DNA from: Acidobacteriota bacterium
GTDB taxonomy: Bacteria; Acidobacteriota; Terriglobia; UBA7540
Direction of reading: 5' to 3'
Length of the DNA: 12,173 nucleotides
Assembly: GCA_003224635.1 (NCBI GenBank)
Contig: QHZK01000146.1
Span: 1-12,173, forward strand
Numbering within the stretch: the first letter of the stretch is position 1; every line of letters starts with the position of its first letter. The notes under the pieces were generated by a model. The model was not told the DNA's origin. It saw only the letters and a list, made by a program, of their open reading frames with translations, and did no database searches. Below, piece by piece: positions 1 through 6,300 of the stretch. A program made the position numbers and the translations under genes.

Positions 1-1935
1 CGGCGCCTGGGCCTTGATGACGGTCGAGCCGCCTTTCGCATCCATTCCCTGGACGCGCCCGCGCCGGCCGTTGAGGTTGCCCATGATGTCGCCCGCGTAG
101 TTCTCAGGCACGGTGATTTCAACGTTCATGATGGGCTCGATCAGGCAGGGTTTGGCTTGTTCGATGGCCTTCTTGAACGCCTTCGAGCCCGCCAGCTTGA
201 AGGCAATTTCCGAGGAGTCCACCTCGTGATAAGAGCCGTCGTAAAGGATGACGCGGAAGTCGACCACGGGGCAGCCCGCCAGGTACCCCCTCGAGGCTGC
301 GTCGATGATCCCTTTCTCGACGGCAGGAATGAAGTTCTTGGGAATGGCCCCGCCGAAGATGTCGTTCACAAACTCGAAGCCCGCCCCGCGCGCCAGGGGT
401 TCCAGCTTGATCTTGCAGTCGCCGTACTGGCCGTGCCCGCCGGTCTGCTTCTTGTGCTTGCCCTGCGCGTCGGCCTTGCCGCGGATCGTCTCCCGGTAGG
501 GCACCTTGGGGGCCTTCAGCGTTACTTCCAGATTGAACCGCCGCTTCAGTTTTGAGACGGCCACTTCCAGGTGCTGCTGGCCTGAACCCGAAATCAGGAA
601 TTCCTTGGTCTGCGCGTCGCGCGAGAAGCGCAGCAACTGGTCCTCCTCCAGCATGCGGTGGATGGCGGTCGAGAGCTTGTCCTCGTCGCCACGCGACTTG
701 GGCTCGACCGCAAAGGAGATGGCGGGCTCCGCGAGCTTCACCTTCGGATAGACGATGGGCGCGGACTTGTCGCCCAGCGTATCACCCGTCAGCGTGTCCC
801 TGAGCTTTGCCACCACGCCCAGGTCGCCGGCGTGTAATTCGGCCACCGGGGTCTGCGCCTTGCCCTGGATCACGGCGATGTGGGACAATCGCTCCGTGCC
901 GCCGCGAGTGAAGTTGGTGAGGTTGGCCTCGTTCTTGACCACGCCCGACATCACCTTGAAATAGCTGACGCGGCCCGCGAAAGGATCGGCCATCGTCTTG
1001 AAGACGTACGCAGACACTGGCTGGTCGTCCGCCATCTTGCGCTTGATGGTCTTGCCGCCTTCGTGGTCCAGGCCTTCCACTTCGCCGCGATCGAGCGGCG
1101 ACGGAAGGTAGTCAACCATAAAGTTCAGCAGCGCGTCACTCCCGATGTTGGGCAGGCCGGCGCTGACGACGACTGGATAGAGCCGCTTCTCCGAGGCCGC
1201 CTGCTTGATCCCCGGCATCAGGTCTTCTACCGGGATCGTTCCCTTGTCGAAGAATTCTTCCATCAGCTTGTCATTGCCTTCGGCCACCATTTCGACCAGC
1301 GCCTCGTGCGCCTCGGTCGCGGCGTCCGACAGCTCCGACGGGATGTCGGATTCTTTAGCCTTGCCCGTCCCATTGGGCTCGTACGCCGCCGCCTTCATGC
1401 GGACCAGGTCGATGGCGCCGCGAAAGCCCTTCTCTTCGCCGAGGGGCAATTGGACGGGCACTACCTGGCGCCCGAAGGCCTCGCGCAGGGCTCCGAGCGT
1501 ACGGTCAAAGCTGGCGCGGTCGCGGTCCATCTGGTTGACCACGAACGCGCGCGGCAGGCCGTAGCGTTCGCAAAAGCCCCAGGTCTTTTCGGTCTGCACC
1601 TCGACGCCCGCCACCGCATGGACCACGAGCAGCGCCGACTCTGCCGCCACCAGCGCCGCCTCGGTCTCGTGCAGGAAGATGTTGAAGCCCGGAGTGTCGA
1701 TGAAATTGATTTTGGTCTTGCCCCATTCGGCGTACGCCAGCGACGCGCTGATAGAAAACTTCCGCTGGATTTCCTCCTCGTCGTAGTCGGTGACGGACGT
1801 GCCGTCGTCGACCTTGCCGAGCCGGTTCACCATGCCCGCCGTATAGAGCACCGCGGACACCAGTTGGGTCTTGCCCGTGTCGCCGTGACCGACCAGGGCG
1901 ACGTTGCGAACGTTCTGTCCCTCGTAGATCTTCAC
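1..1935 (-). CDS. EF-G-type translational GTPase (fusA paralogue), C-terminus cut by window edge
   Basis: This gene encodes an elongation-factor-G-like GTPase, expected to act on the ribosome in translocation or a related step. The frame is open for 645 codons from a GTG at 1935 to the window edge, so roughly 40-50 residues of a ~690-residue protein are missing. The start is supported by GGGAG (1942-1946 on the complement) six bases upstream. Visible motifs are the P-loop GHGDTGKT (residues 16-23), DTPGF (80-84), NQMD (134-137) and SAG (about 258-260). The later EF-G domains follow, including GHGQYGDCKI and the domain IV/V region ending in GRVQGMDAKGG. Oddities: the usual NKxD is NQMD, and the switch I segment reads RKFSIS where canonical EF-G has RGIT. 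This points to an EF-G2/EF-G-like paralogue rather than the str-operon fusA. No rpsL, rpsG or tuf lies beside it. Family call is secure; subfamily is inferred. Confidence 0.93.
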   Translation of the reverse strand, partial: MKIYEGQNVRNVALVGHGDTGKTQLVSAVLYTAGMVNRLGKVDDGTSVTDYDEEEIQRKFSISASLAYAEWGKTKINFIDTPGFNIFLHETEAALVAAESALLVVHAVAGVEVQTEKTWGFCERYGLPRAFVVNQMDRDRASFDRTLGALREAFGRQVVPVQLPLGEEKGFRGAIDLVRMKAAAYEPNGTGKAKESDIPSELSDAATEAHEALVEMVAEGNDKLMEEFFDKGTIPVEDLMPGIKQAASEKRLYPVVVSAGLPNIGSDALLNFMVDYLPSPLDRGEVEGLDHEGGKTIKRKMADDQPVSAYVFKTMADPFAGRVSYFKVMSGVVKNEANLTNFTRGGTERLSHIAVIQGKAQTPVAELHAGDLGVVAKLRDTLTGDTLGDKSAPIVYPKVKLAEPAISFAVEPKSRGDEDKLSTAIHRMLEEDQLLRFSRDAQTKEFLISGSGQQHLEVAVSKLKRRFNLEVTLKAPKVPYRETIRGKADAQGKHKKQTGGHGQYGDCKIKLEPLARGAGFEFVNDIFGGAIPKNFIPAVEKGIIDAASRGYLAGCPVVDFRVILYDGSYHEVDSSEIAFKLAGSKAFKKAIEQAKPCLIEPIMNVEITVPENYAGDIMGNLNGRRGRVQGMDAKGGSTVIKAQAP

Positions 1936-1941
1936 TGGAAG

Positions 1942-1946
1942 CTCCC
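1942..1946 (-). promoter_or_regulatory. Ribosome binding site of the EF-G-like gene
   Basis: GGGAG on the minus strand lies six bases before the GTG at 1935. It fixes the start of the EF-G-like gene on a non-ATG codon. Confidence 0.6.
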
Positions 1947-2079
1947 TCTGGAAGCCGGGGTTGACGCCGTTAACATCGTGTGGCGTGCGCGTTGAGGCAG
2001 CCGCCGCCACAGCCCGCGTATCTACTCTCAATCGGCGGCGCTCAGTACGCTGACTGTATCAGCAGCAAGGCAAACTCGC

Positions 2080-2109
2080 ATCCTAACACAAATTTTCGCG
2101 GGGCTTCAA
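2080..2109 (-). promoter_or_regulatory. Candidate sigma-70-like promoter for the EF-G-like gene
   Basis: Read on the minus strand, TTGAAG (2104-2109) and TAGGAT (2080-2085) are separated by 18 bases. Each matches four of six consensus positions. Transcription would start near 2072 and leave a leader of about 135 nt before the GTG at 1935. The match is moderate, so this is only a candidate. I see no other ordered signal in 1947-2221. Confidence 0.3.
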
Positions 2110-2221
2110 CGCGCGGCGCCCGCAGCGTCGACTCACCCAGTAGACTTGTGGCTAACTGATGCATCGCCATGCTTGCGAGCCTTCATCACTCTGCCCACTT
2201 TTTCGTTCGCGTTTGTGTTCG

Positions 2222-2626
2222 ATGGTGCGCATTTCTTGGGACAAGTCCCGCCGGGATAGTGGTTCAAATCGTAGTGCTGGCTTGACTGAAGCCAAGGGTG
2301 GGTGGTGGCGCAGTTCGGCATGGAAAGAAAACTGGACCGGGGGGCTCAAGAGAGGCGCTTACGCACCCGCGTCGGTCTCGTTGGTGGCTTTTGTCATATG
2401 CACCGTAACTACAGTCTACGATGAGCACCGGGGCTTAGTTCACGCAATCGAACGGTTGTCCAGCAAAAATGCGACTCTTGGGGCGAACTTAAGGGGCAAG
2501 AATTCTGCCATCGCAGATTTACATTCGAAACTCGGCGATGCGCTACGGCGACTAAAGGAGAAGAACCCCTCATGTTGCACGAGAACGGCAACCTCCCTCA
2601 CTGGTGCCACGAATTATTACGAGTGA
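2222..2626 (+). CDS. Possible small membrane protein: one transmembrane segment followed by a coiled coil
   Basis: This is an unrecognised open frame of 134 residues from ATG 2222 (an in-frame ATG also exists at 2159). It has a Trp-rich basic region (W28, W29, W34, W38), a plausible transmembrane helix at about 47-66, and a heptad-like, charged stretch at about 68-115 (VYDEHRGLV, then regularly spaced Leu/Ile). That order looks like a single-pass protein with a coiled coil on one side of the membrane. GC in the second half is near 50%, well below the flanking genes. No ribosome binding site precedes the ATG. The last 20 residues (Cys/Thr-rich) look unlike the rest. A one-base shift around the CCCC at 2566-2569 would give a different tail ending at 2640, so the gene may be frameshifted or decaying. 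No function can be assigned. Confidence 0.42.
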   Translation: MVRISWDKSRRDSGSNRSAGLTEAKGGWWRSSAWKENWTGGLKRGAYAPASVSLVAFVICTVTTVYDEHRGLVHAIERLSSKNATLGANLRGKNSAIADLHSKLGDALRRLKEKNPSCCTRTATSLTGATNYYE

Positions 2627-2771
2627 TCAGCAGGCGTTAATGATTGAGACGCTCCAGTCCTTGCGTGGTTCGAGTATTTGTATTGTGGATTCAGGCCCAG
2701 TGCCACATGACACCACTCCCGCTCGCCGCGTTCTTCGCCCCGACTGGCTCGCTCGCCCCGGCCCGGCACGG

Positions 2772-2777
2772 TATAAT
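2772..2777 (+). promoter_or_regulatory. -10 box for xseA
   Basis: A perfect TATAAT stands in otherwise very GC-rich sequence, 70 bases before the xseA ATG at 2847. No good -35 hexamer is visible at 16-18 bp. It implies a transcript starting near 2784, and so argues against the longer in-frame GTG start at 2604. Apart from this box I see nothing ordered in 2640-2832. Confidence 0.5.
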
Positions 2778-2832
2778 CGTCGGCTGGAGGCCCGTCGGTC
2801 AGTCTTACTCGATGATTGGCTTGCCGCTGACT

Positions 2833-2837
2833 GGGAG
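2833..2837 (+). promoter_or_regulatory. Ribosome binding site of xseA
   Basis: GGGAG lies nine bases before ATG 2847. Together with the TATAAT box at 2772 it fixes the xseA start. Confidence 0.6.
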
Positions 2838-2846
2838 ACCCGCGAC

Positions 2847-4265
2847 ATGCCCCAAGCCCTTTTCGACTTTCAGCCTCAGCGCAAAATCTACAGCGTCTCC
2901 GAGCTGAGCCAGGAGATCAGGAACCGGCTCGAGCAGCAGTTCCCGGACGTCTGGGTGGCGGGCGAGGTCTCGAACTTTCACGGCGCGACTTCCGGACACC
3001 TCTACTTCAGCCTCAAGGACGCTGACGCGCAGATTCGCGCCGTTTGCTTTCGAAGCCAGGCGCGTTACCTGAAGTTCAAACCCGCCGACGGAGTCTCGGT
3101 GATCGCGCGAGGACGCCTGAGCGTTTACGAGCCGCGCGGCGAATACCAGCTCGTGGTCGAGTTTCTCGAGCCCGCCGGCCTGGGCGCGCTGCAACTGGCG
3201 TTCGAGCAACTGAAGACGAGGCTCGCCGCCGAAGGACTATTCGATCCGGCCCGGAAAAGGCCGCTGCCGGTGCTGCCGCGCACGATCGGCGTCGTGACGT
3301 CGCCCGCCGGCGCGGTCGTCCGCGACATCCTCCTGGTCCTGCGCCGCCGCTTTCGCAACATGAACGTGCTCGTCTATCCCGCGCGCGTCCAGGGCGAAGG
3401 CGCGGCGCGCGAGATCGCCCAGGGCATCGAGCGCTTTAACCGCCGGCCTCTGGCGGCCGGCCTCCGCCCGGTGGACGTGATTATTCTCGCGCGTGGCGGG
3501 GGATCGCTCGAAGACCTCTGGGCGTTCAACGAGGAAGCTGTGGCGCGGGCCATCGCCGCGTCCAAGATCCCGGTGATCTCGGGCGTCGGCCACGAAACGG
3601 ACTTCACCATCGCTGACTTCGTCGCCGACCTGCGCGCTCCCACCCCTTCCGCCGCGGCGGAGCTCGTCGTCCACCGCAAGCAGGACTTCGTGGCCGAGCT
3701 CGAGGACCGCGCCCGCCGGACGTCGCAGATCATGCGTTTGAAGCTCTCGGAAGCCCGGCAGCGCTGGACCGAGCTCAGGATGCACCGCGTGTTTGAAACC
3801 GTGCTCGGGAGGCTCGCGGAACGGGCGCAGCGCGTGGACGATTGCGTGGCGGCGCTCGACCGCTCGCTCGGCAGGCGCCTGAGCGAGTCCCGGCACGATT
3901 ATCTTCGGGCGTCGGCGGGCGTCGATCGCTTGGACTTCCGGCAGCTCCTGGGTCTGAAGCGCGCCCAGCTTGAGGAGCGTAGCAGAAAATTTCAGACGGA
4001 ATTCAGGCGCTACCTCGTCGAGCGCAGGAACCGCCTTGCTCACGCGCAGGTGACCCTGCATGAGCGCAGCCCGATGGTGATCTTGAGCCGGGGGTATTCG
4101 ATTACGCGCGACGCCACCGGGAAGATCGTACGCGACGCTGCGCAAGTCGCGCCCGGCGACGACGTTTCCGTCCGGTTGGCGCGCGGCGAAATCAGCGCGA
4201 GAGTACAAGGCCGCAAGAACCCCTCACCCCCGGCCCCTCTCCCGCAAAGGGAGAGGGGGAACTAG
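2847..4265 (+). CDS. xseA: Exodeoxyribonuclease VII large subunit
   Basis: XseA, with XseB, degrades single-stranded DNA to oligonucleotides and acts in mismatch repair and DNA damage processing. The protein is 472 residues from ATG 2847. It has an N-terminal OB-fold (about 14-110, with VWVAGEVSNF and GHLYFSLKD). The catalytic domain shows GVVTSPAGAVVRDI (about 148-161), ARGGGSLEDLWAFNEE (about 215-230) and GVGHETDFTIADFVADLRAPTPSAAAE (about 245-271). A long helical region and the C-terminal RGYSITRDATGKIV block follow. The frame stays open upstream to GTG 2604, but the family starts near MPQALFDF, and TATAAT 2772 plus GGGAG 2833 support 2847. No xseB follows, although it often sits next to xseA. 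The final residues NPSPPAPLPQRERGN come from a hairpin repeat, not the family. The stop overlaps the convergent hydrolase stop. Confidence 0.97.
   Translation: MPQALFDFQPQRKIYSVSELSQEIRNRLEQQFPDVWVAGEVSNFHGATSGHLYFSLKDADAQIRAVCFRSQARYLKFKPADGVSVIARGRLSVYEPRGEYQLVVEFLEPAGLGALQLAFEQLKTRLAAEGLFDPARKRPLPVLPRTIGVVTSPAGAVVRDILLVLRRRFRNMNVLVYPARVQGEGAAREIAQGIERFNRRPLAAGLRPVDVIILARGGGSLEDLWAFNEEAVARAIAASKIPVISGVGHETDFTIADFVADLRAPTPSAAAELVVHRKQDFVAELEDRARRTSQIMRLKLSEARQRWTELRMHRVFETVLGRLAERAQRVDDCVAALDRSLGRRLSESRHDYLRASAGVDRLDFRQLLGLKRAQLEERSRKFQTEFRRYLVERRNRLAHAQVTLHERSPMVILSRGYSITRDATGKIVRDAAQVAPGDDVSVRLARGEISARVQGRKNPSPPAPLPQRERGN
4234..4258. terminator. Hairpin repeat at the convergent xseA/hydrolase ends
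   Basis: CCCCTCTCCC (4234-4243) and GGGAGAGGGG (4249-4258) form a perfect 10-bp stem with loop GCAAA. It lies inside the last codons of xseA, and the convergent hydrolase stops just beyond it, at 4262. The sequence is of the widely dispersed type whose translation reads PSPPAPLPQRERG and which recurs at gene ends in many GC-rich genomes. No T-run follows on either strand, so a bidirectional terminator or RNA-stabilising role is inferred. Confidence 0.6.
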
Positions 4266-4927
4266 CCATCCGGAACTGTGGGCGCAACAGCGGCTAAGGT
4301 TTGCTCGAGAAAAACGCGGACGGCGGCCTGGACCTCATCGAGCTTTCCGGAAAAGAAGTGGTCAGCGCCTTCGACCCAATGGATGCGCTTGGGTTCAGGA
4401 AGCGAGGCGAAGAGAGCCTCGACTTGGTTGCGCGGTCCGTAGACATCCTGGGTTCCCTGGACGATCAACTTCGGTTTAGTCGCCTGGCGAAGAAAGGCCA
4501 GGTCCTCGGAGGCGGTGGGAAGGCCCAGCCCGACCAGGCTCTTCACTCGAGGGTCGCGCGCGCCCACCGCGAGTCCAACCCACGCGCCAAAGGAAAAACC
4601 CATCAGGCAGACCGGCTTATCGGCAAACCGCGTCAGGAGGTAATCAAGCGCCGCGCGGACGTCGTCGCGCTCGCCGACGCCGTGGGAGTATTCCCCCTGG
4701 CTTTGGCCGACGCCGCGAAAGTTGAAGCGCAACGCCGCGAGACCCAGCCCGGTGGCCGCTTTGGCGGCGCGAAAGACAACTTTGTTGTGAAGCGTGCCGC
4801 CAAACTGCGGGTGCGGATGACACACCAGCGCCACCAGGCGCGGATCGACGGCCGGCTCCCACTCGAGCAGAGCTTCGAGCCGTCCAACCGGGCCCGGGAT
4901 AAAGAGTCGTTCGAGTTTCGTGCTCAC
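4262..4927 (-). CDS. Small alpha/beta hydrolase (COG2945-like)
   Basis: This is a 221-residue serine hydrolase, expected to be cytoplasmic, of unknown substrate. It resembles the short lid-less alpha/beta hydrolases of the COG2945 type. The visible triad is Ser112 in the nucleophile elbow GFSFGAW, Asp161 in VQGTQD and His190 in GADHFF. The CHPHPQFGGTLHNKVV segment (36-51), which supplies the oxyanion-side HPHP motif, and RFNFRGVGQSQG (67-78) are typical of this group. The start is GTG 4925-4927 with only a weak GAGA upstream. No better in-frame start is obvious, and the N-terminus fits the fold. Its TAG stop shares the palindrome CTAG with the xseA stop, so the two genes overlap tail-to-tail by three bases. 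It is divergent from the SH3-domain gene. Esterase or acyl-peptidase chemistry is possible, but the substrate cannot be read from sequence. Confidence 0.88.
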   Translation of the reverse strand: MSTKLERLFIPGPVGRLEALLEWEPAVDPRLVALVCHPHPQFGGTLHNKVVFRAAKAATGLGLAALRFNFRGVGQSQGEYSHGVGERDDVRAALDYLLTRFADKPVCLMGFSFGAWVGLAVGARDPRVKSLVGLGLPTASEDLAFLRQATKPKLIVQGTQDVYGPRNQVEALFASLPEPKRIHWVEGADHFFSGKLDEVQAAVRVFLEQTLAAVAPTVPDG

Positions 4928-5001
4928 GTCTCGTGGTTTCAGGAGGCAACCGGCGCTCGGCGCGAGGCAGGCGGCGCAAGCGCGAATCGAACGCCATAGT
5001 G

Positions 5002-5007
5002 TACAAT
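5002..5007 (+). promoter_or_regulatory. Weak -10-like box upstream of the SH3-domain gene
   Basis: TACAAT (five of six matches to TATAAT) lies in the 224-bp divergent spacer between the hydrolase and the SH3-domain gene. There is no recognisable -35 at the right distance. It is the only box of this quality in the spacer, the rest of which is repeat array and GC-rich sequence. Confidence 0.22.
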
Positions 5008-5036
5008 GGCAGCCGAGGCGGCGGGTAAAGCGGCCG

Positions 5037-5111
5037 TCAGTTATTGGTTCCTCAGTTATCAGTCAAGAGGTTTCCGATGCTTGCCGAAAGCTGCCGACTG
5101 AGAGCTGACAG
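5037..5111. repeat. Array A: short 7-bp repeats with opposed arms
   Basis: The left arm has TCAGTTA at 5037-5043 and 5052-5058 and TCAGTCA at 5059-5065. The right arm has CTGAGAG (5098-5104) and CTGACAG (5105-5111), which carry the complementary CTGA core. Period is seven within the adjacent units. This is the most degenerate of five similar arrays and the only one in a divergent spacer. Confidence 0.6.
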
Positions 5112-5151
5112 CCGCTTTTCGGCGTTCCGGCTGCTGTTCTCTTAACGGAGC

Positions 5152-6177
5152 GTGTCCATCAAATCGAGATTCCTGGTCGCCCTCCTCCTGATTGCGGGCG
5201 GAGGGGCAACCTATTACGTCCGTGTTTACCTGCCGCGACATCGCGCGCTGGGGGAACTGGCGTACGTCTTGCCAGGGTCGCTGGCAATGGTCACCACGCC
5301 GGCGGAAGTCCGCCAGGTCGTTGCGACCCTCAAGTCCGGCGACCGCGTCGAGGTGCTGGCGCGCACCCGTAGCTGGATGCGCGTCCGCGCGCCGGGTGGG
5401 CCGACAGGCTGGGTGGAAAGCAAAGACATGCTCGACGCGGAGACCTACGGGCGCGGCCAGCGGCTGCTGAAGGAGCTGAGCAGTCCGCCGCAGGCTCGCG
5501 GGCACTGCGAAACGCTCGTCAACCTCCATCTGGAACCCTCGCGTGACGCGCCGCTCCTCGGAGAACTCGGGAACAATCAGAAGGTGGACATTTTCGAGCG
5601 CAGGCTGGTGGAGCGGTCGTCGCAGCCCGACGATCCCCGTGGCGAAGCGACGAGGCGCGACGCTTGGTATCTTGTGCGGGCGGATTCGCGGGCGGGCTGG
5701 ATCCTGGGACGCCTGGTGGAACTCGACGTGCCAGAAAGCCTCGCACCCTACGCCCAGGGAACGAATATGGTAGCCTGGCTCGTGCTTACCACGGTGACGG
5801 ACCAGGGTCGCGAAGCGCCGGAATATCTGGTGGCCGACCGCCTGGGCGCGCAGGACCTGGACTTCAACCACATCCGCGTCTTCACCTGGTGGAAGAAGCG
5901 CCACCACTATGTCACCGCCTACGTGGAAGGCCACTTGAACGGATATTTCCCCCTGCGCGCGATGCGCGTCAACAACACTCCGTACTTCCGTTTGCGGCTC
6001 ATGGACGCGAGCGGACGCCAATATCAGAAGGTGTACGAAATGTCGGATACGATCGTGCGTCGTGTGGGCGTGGTCGAGGGTTGGGAAAGCGATGCCATGC
6101 CCCAATCTCGCAAGGCCAGCGCGCCGAAGCCCGTACGGACGCGAAGAGCGCGTCATCACGGCCGCAGAGGGGCTTGA
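5152..6177 (+). CDS. Membrane-anchored protein with two bacterial SH3-like domains
   Basis: The product is 341 residues. A basic N-terminus and hydrophobic helix (about 7-27) suggest a single membrane anchor or uncleaved signal, placing the rest outside the cytoplasm. Two SH3b-like repeats follow. The first is at about 40-98 (TLKSGDRVEVLARTRSWMRVRAPGG and TGWVESKDML). The second is at about 118-192, with an inserted acidic/basic loop and DAWYLVRADSRAGWILGRLVEL. Residues about 200-315 form an unrecognised beta-rich domain, and the last 30 residues are strongly basic. SH3b domains often bind peptidoglycan or other ligands; no enzymatic motif is seen. An in-frame TAA at 5143-5145 limits the start. 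GTG 5152 is the first usual start codon but lies one base after GGAG (5147-5150). The ATC at 5158 would have ideal spacing. Function is unknown, probably envelope-related. Confidence 0.8.
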   Translation: MSIKSRFLVALLLIAGGGATYYVRVYLPRHRALGELAYVLPGSLAMVTTPAEVRQVVATLKSGDRVEVLARTRSWMRVRAPGGPTGWVESKDMLDAETYGRGQRLLKELSSPPQARGHCETLVNLHLEPSRDAPLLGELGNNQKVDIFERRLVERSSQPDDPRGEATRRDAWYLVRADSRAGWILGRLVELDVPESLAPYAQGTNMVAWLVLTTVTDQGREAPEYLVADRLGAQDLDFNHIRVFTWWKKRHHYVTAYVEGHLNGYFPLRAMRVNNTPYFRLRLMDASGRQYQKVYEMSDTIVRRVGVVEGWESDAMPQSRKASAPKPVRTRRARHHGRRGA

Positions 6178-6187
6178 GTCAAAGTAC

Positions 6188-6297
6188 TTCAGTCTGTCAG
6201 TATTTCAGTCTGTCAGTATCGCAGTCATTCAGTTCTTTACTGACATACTGACTCACCGACGTACTGACCCGCTGACTTACTGAGAAACTGAGAAACT
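6188..6297. repeat. Array B: 8-bp repeats forming a segmented palindrome
   Basis: The left arm is six octamers (6188-6235) with core TCAGT. It includes an exact 16-bp tandem duplication (TTCAGTCTGTCAGTAT at 6188-6203 and 6204-6219). The right arm is seven octamers from 6238 with core ACTGA, running up to the next start codon. Around a TCTTT loop (6234-6238), six five-base core blocks pair in phase from 6189 to 6283 with two imperfect blocks, separated by three-base unpaired spacers. Confidence 0.85.
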
Positions 6298-6300
6298 CTT

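Noticed and set aside
880..1995. Long plus-strand open frame (371 codons) opposite the EF-G-like gene
   Set aside because: It is antisense to a clear EF-G reading frame, has low-complexity Arg/His/Asp-rich composition and no motif; it is a GC-rich shadow.
2261..2270. GGTTCAAATC resembles a tRNA T-loop
   Set aside because: The flanking bases do not form a T-stem, and no anticodon arm or acceptor stem can be built around it.
2604..2846. N-terminal extension of XseA from GTG 2604
   Set aside because: The extra 81 residues are absent from the family, and a perfect TATAAT at 2772 and GGGAG at 2833 point to ATG 2847.
3237..4208. Long minus-strand open frame (323 codons) opposite xseA
   Set aside because: It overlaps the conserved catalytic region of XseA and shows no family features.
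5059..6159. Long minus-strand open frame (366 codons) opposite the SH3-domain gene
   Set aside because: The opposite strand has recognisable SH3b repeats and a signal anchor, while this frame has no domain and shadow-like composition.
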